The notes under the pieces are model-generated. The model saw nothing but the letters and a program-made list of their open reading frames with translations, was not told where the DNA came from and ran no database searches. From positions 21,331,789 through 21,395,788 of the forward strand of contig NC_089792.1 of assembly GCF_040412425.1 (NCBI RefSeq): a DNA stretch of 64,000 nt, read 5' to 3'. This document shows, one piece after another, positions 35,306 through 46,559 of the stretch (its first letter is position 1; every line of letters starts with the position of its first letter). This stretch comes from Macrobrachium rosenbergii. Its lineage: Eukaryota > Arthropoda > Malacostraca > Decapoda > Palaemonidae. The position numbers and the translations under genes are program-made.

Positions 35306-36790
35306 GCTGAAAAACATTTTTCCATCACTCCACCTGCAGCTGATTGTAAGACTTGTGTTTTAGAGAATCTGTTTTTTCTCAGGCACCTTTGTTCTATTTA
35401 AAATACAAAAACCAACATCGTGCTTGCCAAGAATCTTTAAATTGTATGGTTGATAAACAAGCTTACGATTTCAGTCGGCGGTCGAGTGGGCCCGGAAACG
35501 GGTAAGTCTAAAAACTACATTAATTTCATCATATTCATCGTCATTTAATGATTTGTCTGTCTTGGCACTTTGTTTAAGGTGGCACATATTTTTAACCAAC
35601 GGCTCTACTAAAGGTACAGTGAACTTTTTTTTTTTTTTTAACTTGCTAAACACCCAAACATCCTCAGTGGCAGCCTAAGCATTAGTCTGACATTAAACCA
35701 GGCCTCAATGGAATGTAAAGACCTCAGTCTTGGTTTTAATTAAAAATTTGTCATATTTTGTTTATTCAATTAACTGTTAGAACCTTTGCTTTGACATCAC
35801 CAACTGAAATTACATCAACTCTGTTTTTGCACCTACCTGGAGTTCTTCCCTTTAATTTTAGGGATTCTCCTGACCACTATGCCTCCTTGTTGGTCATTAA
35901 TCTCTTGATGTTTCTCAAGGAACACCTAAGCCAAAATCATAAGTCATGCATTTTTCTGCCTCTAAGAGAAAGACAGATAATGTAATCATGGTTACCACAA
36001 TCTCAGACAACAATTCAACCCCAGTGGCCCTCCTCTGACATTAGCTAACAACATTTGATGGAGCAAATTTTGATAACTAAGTTTGTGAAACATCCTTCTT
36101 CAAGTCATCACTTCTGCTTGAGGCAATGGTTTTTTCCAACCTTTTTACATGCTCCAACTTCCAGCCTCACTCATGCCTCATTGGTGCTCTGGATGCTGTT
36201 GCCTGCCCTCCCATGTCTGTCTCTGGTTGCACTCCTTCCAGTTTGACATCTGAAAAACATTTTTCCATCATTCCACCAGCAGCTGATTTCTTTATTATGT
36301 TTTGCCTTCAGGCTTTTGTTCAGTTAAGATGTATTTCCTGTACCAGTAAACATGATTTGTCTGTCTTTCCAGTGGCACTTTGTTGCCACATATTTTTGTC
36401 TGTACTCTCTATCCCCACCCCTGTAACACTCTTAAAGAATCACTGGTTTTAATTAAAATTTGTCATATTTTGTCAATACTGTTTCTTGCATCATCTCTGT
36501 TTTTGCTTACCTGAGGTCCTATAGAATTCTTCATCTATGCCTGGTCATTCATCCTTGTTTTCTCAGATGTTTTCTTCCAAACACATCAACCTTCTTGATT
36601 CCAGTCACATCCCTTTTCAAGTCATCATTCTCCTTTCATTGCCAGCTTTGATTCTGCAAGCTACACCCCCGTCTCTGGTTACATTATCCAGTTTTACATC
36701 TGGTACTCACACTTCCTCCAGCCCCTGTGGCATTACTCCCCACCCCATTTTTGTATGTCCTGCATCTAGTTTCTCTATGTTTTCTTTTCT
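35306..36790. repeat. degenerate tandem duplication, pyrimidine-rich
   Basis: A first unit (about 35306-36240) is repeated in shortened form from about 36250. Matching anchors: CTGAAAAACATTTTTCCATCA at 35306/36250, GATTTGTCTGTCTT near 35550/36355, GGTTTTAATTAAAA with TTTGTCATATTTTG near 35734/36445, and TCATCAACTCTGTTTTTGC with its variant near 35813/36490. The offset falls along the unit from about 940 to about 520 nt, so the second copy lost sequence in steps. ORFs here (such as 36537-37082) look like chance frames in pyrimidine-rich DNA. Confidence 0.75.
35475..35501 (+). other. candidate 27-nt microexon
   Basis: A very GC- and CpG-rich 27-nt segment in AT-rich intron, bounded by GATTTCAG on the left and a perfect GTAAGT on the right. 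The length is a multiple of three, so it could be included without shifting the frame. In the phase left by the KCNQ helix B/C exons it would read Ser-Arg-Arg-Ser-Ser-Gly-Pro-Gly-Asn. There is no homology support, and it lies in duplicated repeat DNA. Confidence 0.2.
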
Positions 36791-37224
36791 GGCCTTCATT
36801 CTCTTCCATTCCAGATTCCATTGTTGGTACTCCCCTTCAATGATTGTACTTTGTCTTATCCAAGTTTCTATTTTTCAGATGCCTCTTCCTTCAGTTTGGG
36901 ATACATCTGTGATTGACTTTGTCTTATCCAAGAAAGATTTCTTGGGTACATCTACCTTGACCTTAAAGTCTTTTCAAAAAGAGAGAGGTCCACATATCAG
37001 TATCTTGAAACTCAAGGCAGAATCTGTAGTATGCAGGCCTACTCCTCTCAAGCCTATACCAGAACTGGGGAAGTGCTGTTAAAAATTCAACAGTTATTGC
37101 TTCTCCAAAGAATATAGAATGAATATTATAATGAGATGTCTTTTTTTATGGACAGAAGACTACAACATTCAGCTTAATCCCCAGTTTATCCCCAGACAGT
37201 GGAGTGAGATCTAAAATTCTTTTA

Positions 37225-37515
37225 CTGCTCAGAGTTCCTCATTGGATGGGTTGATATCATTCTAGTTAGCACTCTGCTGGGCCCGTGTTCGATTCTCCGA
37301 CCGGCCAAAGAAGAATTAGAGAAATTTACTTCTGGTGATAGAAATTCATTTCTCGTTATAATGTGGTTCAGATTCCACAATAAGCTGTAGGTCTCGTTGC
37401 TAGGTAACCAGTTGGTTCTTAGCCACATAAAATAAATCTAATCCTTCAGGCCAGCCCTAGGAGAACTGTTAATCACCTTAGTGGTCTGGTTAAACTAAGG
37501 TATACTTTTTTTTTT
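37225..37515 (+). mobile_element. tRNA-like SINE copy 1
   Basis: It begins with a tRNA-like head containing a B-box-like GTGTTCGATTCTCC and continues into a conserved body (GGTGATAGAAATTCATTTCTC, GGTTCAGATTCCACAATAAGC, GCCAGCCCTAGGAGAACTG). It ends in GGTATAC plus a T-run. The same body recurs at 40.3 and 43.4 kb in the same orientation, confirming an interspersed family. Confidence 0.85.
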
Positions 37516-39420
37516 ACTGCTCAGACTAGGCAGACCCAGTCACATGGAAGATTGATACATTGCTACTCAGGCTGATGTAAAGGTAATGAGTTTGTGAAAC
37601 AGATATAATTTTTTAAACAAAATTATTTTTTATACTTTATTCAAACCCATTACTTTACCAAAAGTGCTTGCTTCCTAGTCTCTCTTCTTTTCACAGTTGA
37701 TTCGGACCTCACTGTGAGTATGGAAGTTTGTCAGAGTTAACTGGGTTTAGCTGGATACACTGACACCATCTGCCATGGGGGATTCTAATTTTTTCTTCTT
37801 CATTTATTGTCTTGCATTTGCAAAGGTACATGGGTAGGCTAATGCAAATGTAATAGTTTTGGTTAACAAAAAATAATTTTGTTAAATATAAATTACACAA
37901 TACTGTGAATAAGTGGACAGGGTGTCATCCATGTGTTATAAATCCATTACTCCAAGTTACCACATTATATAACCTAATTAGTTGTTCATTTGGCTTGCAT
38001 GGTGGAATATATGCTGTAAGAAATACAAAGATAAATTGACTTTTTATAACTTATTGTTCCAGAAAGATTTTGTTAAATCTTCAAATAATCAGGTTGATGT
38101 AGTAGTAATGAGAATAGCACATGGAACCATTTTAATCAGCTAATGTTCATTACAATTCCCATTTCTCAAGCATAGTGATAATTTCTTTATAGTATTGATA
38201 ACAAACCAAAGTTCCAAAGTCTTATCAAGTTTATGATTTTTATTCAATGAAAACTTCTCTTGTAAGAGGCCACAATCTTAAATCACCAAGATTTGAAATT
38301 AATATAGTTCCATAATGGTACTACAGTCCCTCGTTTTCAAATTTTGGTTAATATTTCATGGTTAGGTAAATGCAAGAATTACTCACAGAAGTCAGTAACT
38401 CATTTTTTTTCAAACTTGTAGTTCTGTGAATTGGTATGGATTTATATTGTCATAATGTGTGATATAATTCTGGACTAAGATTGATTTTATAGTTGAAAGC
38501 CAAAGAAGTTTACAGCAGTGTTTAGATACAGTATTGAATTTATTTGTTAGTATAAAATTGTTTTGGATTATTTTAAGTTGTGTATTTCACGTGATTTGAG
38601 TACTTGATTAGTGGTTATGGTAGGTTGCTACATTAGTTGTTGATTATACTGTACATCAGGGTTTATTATATTTACAGAAATTAGGTTTCTTTGATTTTCT
38701 ATGAAGAGGAAAAATGTTCTAGGTTATGTATCGTATTGTAGAACATTATTACTGGTAAAACTTGGTAATGTTTTCATCTGGCTAAAATATCAATTTATTA
38801 GATATTGTTTGTATGAATTATACCCTCCAAGTCTGTATTCATAACGAAGAAATTGAACAAAATCAGACTTGACTAATTAGCCTTTGGAAATAAAGTTACA
38901 AATCAGTGATTTTGCGACAACCTTATTTAGTTGGCCTCGAAGGTTAAGGCAAGTCCTCAATCCCAAATTAAACATAAATTCTATGTAACCACGAGTGAGG
39001 TAGGATCCTCTCGGGAACACTCCATCACCCACTTCCAAAGCTTTCACCACTGCATCATTTATAAATAGTCAGGTATATTCTTAGATTTTTGTCAGCGTTA
39101 AACTGTTTGGCTGATGTTGTTTACTGTGTACAGTATCCTCATTATTTAGTTTGATCAGCCGTAGGTCTTCCATAACTTGAATATTATTATATTTATATCT
39201 TGCTTGTTGGTATTCATTTATGTAATTGTGCAGAAAGATTTTTTGTCTTTAGTTTTTCTCCTGTTATGTGTAAGTTCTTTATCCATCATGAAGGACCTTA
39301 TAGAAGCAGTCAAGTATTGATTTGATCATTCACAAATATGAACCTTCATTCTTTACATAGGATTTAGCTTGCGAATGGAAGCTGGAATGGCCATTTAACT
39401 TTCAGACAAGGTTGTTAAAT
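37516..39420. other. intron with no gene
   Basis: AT-rich intron with no recognisable gene, RNA or repeat. Confidence 0.5.
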
Positions 39421-41940
39421 ACCGAGGCAAGGGGGAAATCCTGCCCACTTGTCAGTCTGCACTCCACTTTGCTTTTGGCCACCGTCGTGTGAAGACATCT
39501 CTGCTCCTCTCTACCTAGCTGCTGTTTGCTTTCTGTTTTATGTTTTATATTTGAAATATTTTTCTGTGATTGTTTTTTTTATATATATACAAACCCTTCA
39601 GTCCCTTTAGCTCTTTTTGGAGAGGAAACCACAGGGTTTAGGCACTTTTCAGGGAGTATGGGCCATGTATTCAGTTTCTCTCCTTTATTGAGGTTGACCC
39701 TCATGCATGGTGTGTGTCATACTGCGACAAGAGTGTAATCAAAACAACCTAACCTGACTTTTGTTTCAGCTGCTGTGGAGGCCAAGGGACTTGAGGAGTT
39801 ATGACCTTTCTAGGCCTTTTGCGAGAGCCGAGTGCCTCTGAACTTACTGATCACTCGTAGGCCATGAGGGGCCTTCTGGTAACTGCTCGGACCGTGACCT
39901 GACAACTTTATTGGTCACGATATCCATTAGATGTATGACTGCTCCTGCTTCCTTGGTAACCCCTCATGCAGCATTGGTGATGTATTGCCTGGTGCTGCCG
40001 TATACATCATCTCTAGGTGCTTTCCTCCTCTACACTCTGTTGCCGAAGGCTGCACTCAGCAAGGAGAAGCCCAGTGAGAGGAGAAGGAAGTAATCGTTGT
40101 CTTCATCTTCATCGTCGAGTGCTGTCTCCTCCCCTCCTTCTTCCAAAGCTAGCAAGTGGAAGAAGAGGAAGCTTGCCTTGTCCTCCTGCGGGAAGTCTTG
40201 TAGGGCTTCTGTAACAATGGTGTGCTGGTACTGGCCCTGGTTGCTTCCCTATCCAGGCTACCAGTACCAGCCCTGCTAGCCTGCCTACCTGGGGTACTAG
40301 TACCAGGCCTGGTCTTTCTGCTAGGCCCGAGTTCGAGTCTCCGGCTGGCCAGTGAAGAATTAGAGGAATTTATTTCTGATGATAGAAATTGATTTCTTGC
40401 TATAATGTGGGTCGGATTCCACAATAGCGTAGGTCCCGTTGCTAGGTAACCAATTGGTTCTTAGCCACATAAAATAAGTGTAATCCTTCGAGCCAGCCCT
40501 AGGAGAGCTGTTAATCAGCTCAGTGGTCTGGTTAAACTAAGGTATACTTAACTTATTGTTCTCTCACTAGTGGTATTGTGGTACTGTTGCTCCCATTGTC
40601 AAGCACACGAGTGCAACTGCTACCCAGGTTTCTTCAGATGCCCAGTATACTGGTACCAGTGCCTGCCTTGGTAGGCTGCCTACCTGGGCTGTCGGTACCA
40701 TCTTAGGTCTCTCTGTAGTGGTACCACAAGTGCCACTGCTCCCGTTGCCAAATGCTGGGTGCAACTGCTACCTGTGGTTCTCCAGACCCCCAGTGTACCA
40801 GTACCAGCCCCGGTGGCCTTCCTACCATGGTTGCATATACACTGTGGTCGGCAAGGGTCCTTGGTCTATGGACCCAGTCCTGCTGCCAGTGCAGCCTAGC
40901 AAGATAAAGGGAGCAGAGAGCTCCCTCACCCCCCCATGCTCTTCAAGAGAGTGGCCAAGGGTTCCCAGGACAGTGGCCTGGCCCGGCCATTTGGGCAAGG
41001 CAAGAAGAGGTCCCCTGCTCAGTCATCTTCTCTTGTAGAAGCCTCAGCTTCTAAGAAGACTGGAGCACGCTCGTGGGACAGCCCCTGCCAAAGTTCGCAT
41101 GAGCAGGACAGCTCTCCCTGACACGTGTGGACGTGGTCACCACGGCTTGATGACTGCCTGCAGCCTTGCTCACCTGTTGGGGCTTTGGTCTTCGACAGGA
41201 TGGGCAAGCGTGCTTGCAATCTCTCACTTGTCCCCTCTTCCTCCTTGGAGTTTTTTCTGGGAGCCAGGAGCCAGACAGGTCCTGGGCTTGGGACCAGGAC
41301 CAGGACCATGACCATGCCCATTCCCATCCCAGTCCTTACACAGAGGCCTACGTTCCTGGTTCGGTTCTCAGACCAGACGTTGTACGCCTGAGTGATTGAG
41401 AGATCGCCAGGGAGTTGTGGTGAGCATCCCTATCCTGCAGAGGGAACGACTCAGGACGACCGGGTCCTGGAGGGACCTGAGGGTCATATGTCCCAGGACA
41501 TGGACAACCCCAAGTTGCAGTGGCTTTTTTTTTTGGAGATATTGGAATGACATCATTTTAATGATCTCATGGAAGAAACCTTGGCTTTTCTTACACCACA
41601 CTTCTGCCATTGAGAATTTCTTGGGACCCCAAGGGAACAGAGTTTCAATCAACCTGTCATGGTTTACACATGCTGATGAGGTGTTGATCCAGTTGAATTC
41701 TCTTGGTTCTGGGCAAGAGAATTCTCCCTGGTCCAGCCGTTCATGCAAGGCACTTCCTCCACCTCTAGCTTGGCAGAGGAAATATCATGCTCTCTCAGAG
41801 AGCCCACCACTGGTTAAGCAGGTTGACCCACACCTGACTTGTCTGTGTCCTGGTCTATCACTAGAGCATCTCTGTTCCAGCTTGCAATCTCAGGCTAAAT
41901 CCTGTGAAAAGAACTTCAGGTTTGTATATTAGGTAAAATA
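39420..41940 (+). mobile_element. GC-rich degraded element, probably a retroelement fragment
   Basis: Base composition rises sharply over this 2.5 kb block and falls back abruptly after AGGTTTGTATATTAGG near 41.93 kb. Frames on the + strand are Ser-, Pro- and Thr-rich (for example a Ser run followed by AVSSPPSSKASKWKKRKLA near 40.1 kb). Short GGTACCAGTACCAG-type motifs repeat at 40.22-40.81 kb. This is the look of a gag-like low-complexity ORF of a retrotransposon, now full of stops, and interrupted by SINE copy 2. No RT or integrase motif is visible, so the class is unknown. Confidence 0.4.
40310..40560 (+). mobile_element. tRNA-like SINE copy 2
   Basis: Same family as the copy at 37.2 kb: B-box-like CGAGTTCGAGTCTCC head, then the conserved body (GATAGAAATTGATTTCTTGC, CCGTTGCTAGGTAACCAATTG), ending in AAACTAAGGTATACTTAACTT. 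It is nested within the GC-rich element, so it inserted after it. Confidence 0.88.
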
Positions 41941-42309
41941 CAAATTAATTTAAAAATTGCTATTTTTATATGCTTTTATTTACTTTTATTTAATGCTTTT
42001 GTCTGTTTGTTTATTTTCTGGGTTAAATCTTGTAACTCAATTTTCGACCTATTCCTTCATCCGATGGACTTGAAATTTTGCATGGTTACTCAATTCCAGT
42101 GACAATGCAACCTTACATGATCAATAGGTCAGCAGTGACCTCTAGTGACTCTTCGGATTTTTCACACCGTCTTTGACTCGGTAGAATAAGTTAATAATTC
42201 TACGTATTTTTCAAACCACCTTTAGCTCGACAGGATAGAATATCATGTTCAGTTTTGTTAGCAACAATCATAAATTGGTTACAATTTCTGTCCAGACCAA
42301 AAAGTATAA
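41941..42309. other. intron with no gene
   Basis: AT-rich spacer between the GC-rich element and the palindrome. Nothing recognised. Confidence 0.5.
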
Positions 42310-42311
42310 AA

Positions 42312-42625
42312 TAGAAAAACAATTTTTTTAACATGCTTTTATTAAAGTGCACTAAAAAGTAAAAAATAATTTTTGGAGACACACCAGGATTTTCTTACAG
42401 TTAATTATGTCTTAAAAACTGAAAGTGTGGGCACCAAACATGGAAGGAAATACTACAAGAAAAGAAATGAAACATTTCTTGTAGCATTTCCTTCCATGTT
42501 TGGTGCCCACTCTTTTATTTTTGTAGACATGATTGATTGTAAGAAAATCCTGGTGGGTCTCCAAAAAGTATTTTTTACTTTTAAGTGCATTTTAATAAAA
42601 GGGTGGTTTAAAAGTTTTTTTATTT
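42312..42625. mobile_element. near-perfect palindromic element
   Basis: The arms (about 42312-42462 and 42475-42625) are reverse complements with a loop of about 12 nt centred near 42468. The inner 60 nt, including GGGCACCAAACATGGAAGG and its complement, are almost perfect, and the match remains good outward over TGGAGACACACCAGGATTTTC. It has no coding role. Such structures are typical of foldback/MITE elements and would form a long hairpin in RNA or single-stranded DNA. Confidence 0.9.
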
Positions 42626-42630
42626 TTTTA

Positions 42631-43420
42631 TTTTATCTTCTTAGGTCACCACCATTTGTTTATATGCTTTCCCTTCAGTATTCAAGAAATATGTATCTTG
42701 GAACTGTACAGTAACTGGATTTAGTAATTTTTTTATCTACACTTCACAACATTTTTTTTGGAATCATAATCGTCATATTCTTGCAGAGAAATCTTACTTG
42801 CCCCAGCGGCAATTGATTGCTTACTATCTTTTTTTTGGTTACAGTATTTAGAACACTATCAAAGTTTGTGTGCTCCCAAGTACCTCTCTTTCACTCTCAC
42901 TTTGCTAGAATGTAGTAGTTTTAATTGGGCACTGACATGAAATGTGGCTGGGGAGATGCCAAGCTAAGCATATGATGAGTGACACTAGATCTCAGTGCTG
43001 ATCTCTGGACGTGAAAAAGGAGGCTGACCATGAGAGATTACTTCCTAAATACCCAGATGTCTAGCCTCAGAATGGGGAAGAATTTTGCCCAGTTTTCTGA
43101 CTGATTCTCTAGAACTAGAGTGCTGCTTCTGCGAGTATGCAGGATATCTCCAGACTGGGTAAGCTAAGCTGTTTTTTTAATGTCCACTCATTCCAGTGTT
43201 GGCTTATTGAAGCTAGGTCATACCTCTTTTATTACGGTTTTAGTGAAAACTCTCTTCTTAAATATACAGTCAGCATATCTCCCAACTTATAGTTTATTTT
43301 TAAACTTTTTAACATCTCACTGCTTTTGTACTTGGATTGGCCAGTTAACCACTACTGTACATGATTCTGAGGATTTTTTCAGGAATTTTCTTTATTCCCC
43401 TGGAGTGTATGTAATGAATC
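42631..43420. other. intron with no gene
   Basis: AT-rich; no gene or repeat recognised. Confidence 0.5.
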
Positions 43421-43439
43421 TGCCATCAGTGGTGGTACT

Positions 43440-43690
43440 ATGTATGGGGTACCTGGAGTTCAATTCCCGCCGCCGGCTGATGAAGAGTTAGAGGAATTTA
43501 TTTCTGGTGATAGAAATTCATTTCTCGCTATAATGTGGTTCGGATTCCACAATAAGCTGTAGGTCCCGTTGCTAAGTAACCAATTGGTTCTTAGCCACGT
43601 AAAATAAGTCTAATCCTTCGGGCCAGCCCTAGGAGAGCTGTTAATCAGCTCAGTGGTCTGGTAAAACTTAAAGGTATACCTAACTTTTAA
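43440..43690 (+). mobile_element. tRNA-like SINE copy 3
   Basis: Third copy of the same family: B-box-like GGAGTTCAATTCCCGC head, then GGTGATAGAAATTCATTTCTC, GGTTCGGATTCCACAATAAGC and GCCAGCCCTAGGAGAGCTG, ending in AAAGGTATACCTAAC. Same orientation as the other two. Confidence 0.9.
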
Positions 43691-45730
43691 CCACTTACCT
43701 TGCATTGCACACTGGAAGGGATTTTAAAGGATTTTCAGAATCCTTTTAGTTCCATCTGCATTGCCATCTGTCATTTACCTATTATCTGTTCCTTTTAGTC
43801 TTTTTCAACCTATATATCCTACCTTTTCAGATAGGTCTTTCTCCAATTTTCAGTTTTTTTCTTTGGGGAGCATTTTTTGCATCAGCCATTTGATAATCTA
43901 TAGATTCCTAGTGGTAAGGTTAAAGAAATTTTACATTATTAGAGTTTTCATTGATATAGAAACATATTTTATTATTGGGAATCAGTGTTAAGTAAGAGTT
44001 TAGTACTGGGAATGAGTGCGCATTAGATAAGCTGCTTCCCAGTATGCAAATTTTTTTTCCTGCTTACATACAAAGGCAGCCTTATTTGAAAGGTAGACTT
44101 TGCTTGAGTTTCTTTGAAACATGATTACTATATCACCATACCCTTTAGACACCACCAGTTAAGTACCTTAGTAAATCTTCACTTTGATGGTGCTCTCTGC
44201 AATACCTGGTCTTGAAAAGAAGACCTGAGACAGTAGTAGGATCAGTGGCCACAACCTTGAAACTGTCAAAGATTGGGCCAATAGGCTATTTTAGGCTGCA
44301 GAAACACACTAGTGTCTTAACTTTCCTGGTTGAAGCACCACTTTCATTATGAATTCACAAGATAACTATGTCAAAGGAACTACTGTACAATATATGTTGA
44401 GGTTTTGGTGGTTCTTTCATGTAGGCTTTATAACGTTGCAAGACTGTAATATCACAGTACTGTACCTGATCTTTGGCAGATTTAACCTGCTTGTGATAGG
44501 GCACGGTAGAAGCCCGAGGGCAGAGGCAAGACATAAAATGATTAAATCATGAGATATTTGAATATCTCAATACTGATGTATGTGACTGATATGTCTGTAA
44601 CATTCAGGATTCTTTGACGAGACATGAAGTACAGTATTGGCATTTTGTTGATGGAACACTGAAGTTTTTTAAAAAATACTCTCGATGTATGTACTCCCAT
44701 CTCCTCCTCTTTCTCTTCTTGTAGTAATTTCTGGTAATTTGCATTAAGGTGCAATTATGAACTTGTAATGTTTAGGCAAAATCAAGGCTTAATATGCAAG
44801 TTTGTACTCAGCAATTTGAATTCTTGTAACGATTTTTGGGTTATATTTGACCTAATTTACATCTTTTCCAAGCTTGGCTTAATCAGAAGTTTTCTTCTTG
44901 CACTTCCATATGTATATACCAGATTAAAAGCACTACCCTTTTAATCAGTCAAGGTAAATAGTGCCTGGCATTGTTTCCCGATTGTTTTCCAGCTTCGGCA
45001 AATCTGTGTATAGATTTCTTACCTTTCACCTTGCCACTTCATACAGTGCATTGAAGTTTAATACTGTATAAATGATGACAGTGCTGTACCAGTATAGTAC
45101 AGTTCACATATCCAACTGAAAACTAACATTAAGCAGTGATACCCTTTCATTTATTATGAATCTCCACTCTTTCCTCTCCATGTTCATCCAATGAAGAACA
45201 TTGTCTTATATGTGAAACAGAAGAAACTTTCAGACCTTCTGAACAGAAGTTGGTGGGGAATCTATTAATATATACAGAAGTCTTTCCTTTATTAAAACTA
45301 GAGCCAGTTGCATTCAGCTTAATTCAAGCACTGGCAACATATGAGAGGAACAGTTATGTACTACTTTTCCTGTTCTATCTTTTGTGGTCAAAAGCTGATA
45401 GAAGTTTGAAACCATCATCAGTATTTGCTCTCAAAGTCAGTTCTGCTTAAGTTTTGTAGAGAGAGGGCTTTTTTTTTTCATTACTTAGGTCACATGGCCT
45501 TTCTGTATATTTGGATTAGGGAAATACCCACATTTCATTCAGAGGAATGGCTCTGCAGGTGCTGGTACTGGTATATGTATATGAAAACCAATTTACTTTC
45601 ATTATTCAAAAATGTTAATCAAGAATCTTAAACTCCTTTGTGCTGTAGTGTTGAATGACACTACCATGTGCAGGTTGAGGTGAGTTTTCTTGGATGTCAG
45701 CCTCTGGATCACAACATTGAAAAGCCATCT
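43691..45730. other. intron with no gene
   Basis: AT-rich intron up to the first DIRS-like element. Nothing recognised. Confidence 0.5.
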
Positions 45731-45922
45731 TTTCATATAAGTAACTTACCAAGTAATTACATAGCTAAGGTTTCTACTTGTGCAGCAGCTTATTTTTATA
45801 TTTTTTTTTTTTTTTTTTTTTTCCTGGTAGCACTTCTATTGCTTTTCATGCAGCCTAGGTGACAGGCTCTGCCCACTATTGGAGCACTTGGGGAAACAAC
45901 CAGCCAATTAGTTCAATTGTGT
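45731..45922. repeat. DIRS element A left inverted terminal repeat
   Basis: Starts TTTCATATAAGTAACTTACC. Reverse-complement match to 49235-49425, including AAGGTTTCTACTTGTG, GTAGGTGACAGGCTC (right arm read on the minus strand) and GTTCAATTGTGTTT. A poly-T expansion lies at 45.80-45.82 kb. Confidence 0.9.
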
Positions 45923-46090
45923 TTCTTATTTGGCTTGTTATACATCAGCGCCATTGCAACAGCTTTTTTCTTGATTTTCGGTTGTCTTTACTGAACTTTG
46001 GTGAAGTATTATCACTTTATTTTGGTAGCTTTCAAAGCTTTTGTCAGCTCATTAGTTTTTGGGGGTCAGGATCCTAGTTTTTGAGTGTTA

Positions 46091-46496
46091 TGTCAGATGC
46101 TAGCTCTTCTAGATTTTGCTATTGCAGTGGAGGATGTAAAACTAGGTTGACTACATCTTGTTAACGATCCATATTCGATTTTTTATTAACTGTAGGGGGC
46201 AAGAATGCAGTAAGGAGAAAACATGTAATAAATGTTCTGATTGGAATGAGAAACATTGGAAATTGCTTAGATATCACTTTGATAAGTTAGAAAGGGATAG
46301 GAAGAGGAAAGAGGCTTCTAGAGCTGAGAAACGATCTCTTAGCTTAGAAACCACTCCTAAACCTAGTTTAGAAACTAGTAGTGCTATTCCTTCTACTCCT
46401 ATTCCTGCCTTTTCTCTTGATACTGGCCCTCCTCCTATTCATCCACCTACTCCCATGCCTGGCTCCCTTGCTTCCATTTCCGCAAGACGAAATTGA
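46091..46496 (+). pseudogene. DIRS element A Gag-like ORF, broken
   Basis: It opens at ATG 46091 with MSDASSSRF and a Cys-containing GGCKTRLT segment, matching the start of the Gag-like ORF of element B. It then meets a TAA and continues in another frame (from about 46190) with the Cys cluster CSKEKTCNKCSDW, then a charged coiled segment and a Pro/Ser/Thr-rich tail. The Cys cluster presumably binds zinc or nucleic acid, as proposed for the first ORF of DIRS-type elements. One stop and one frameshift disable it; the 3' half is deleted. Confidence 0.75.
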
Positions 46497-46559
46497 AGTT
46501 GGAGATGAACCATTCAGTCCTCTCATCCATTCACTGGGGCTACTGGATGATAACCTCGG

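Noticed and set aside
36537..37082. 181-codon open frame
   Set aside because: It lies in pyrimidine-rich duplicated DNA, composition is Ser/Phe/Leu/Pro-biased as expected from TC-rich sequence, and no motif is recognised.
37222..43690. tRNA genes suggested by B-box-like sequences
   Set aside because: The heads are degenerate, no cloverleaf closes, and the shared downstream body shows they are SINE copies.
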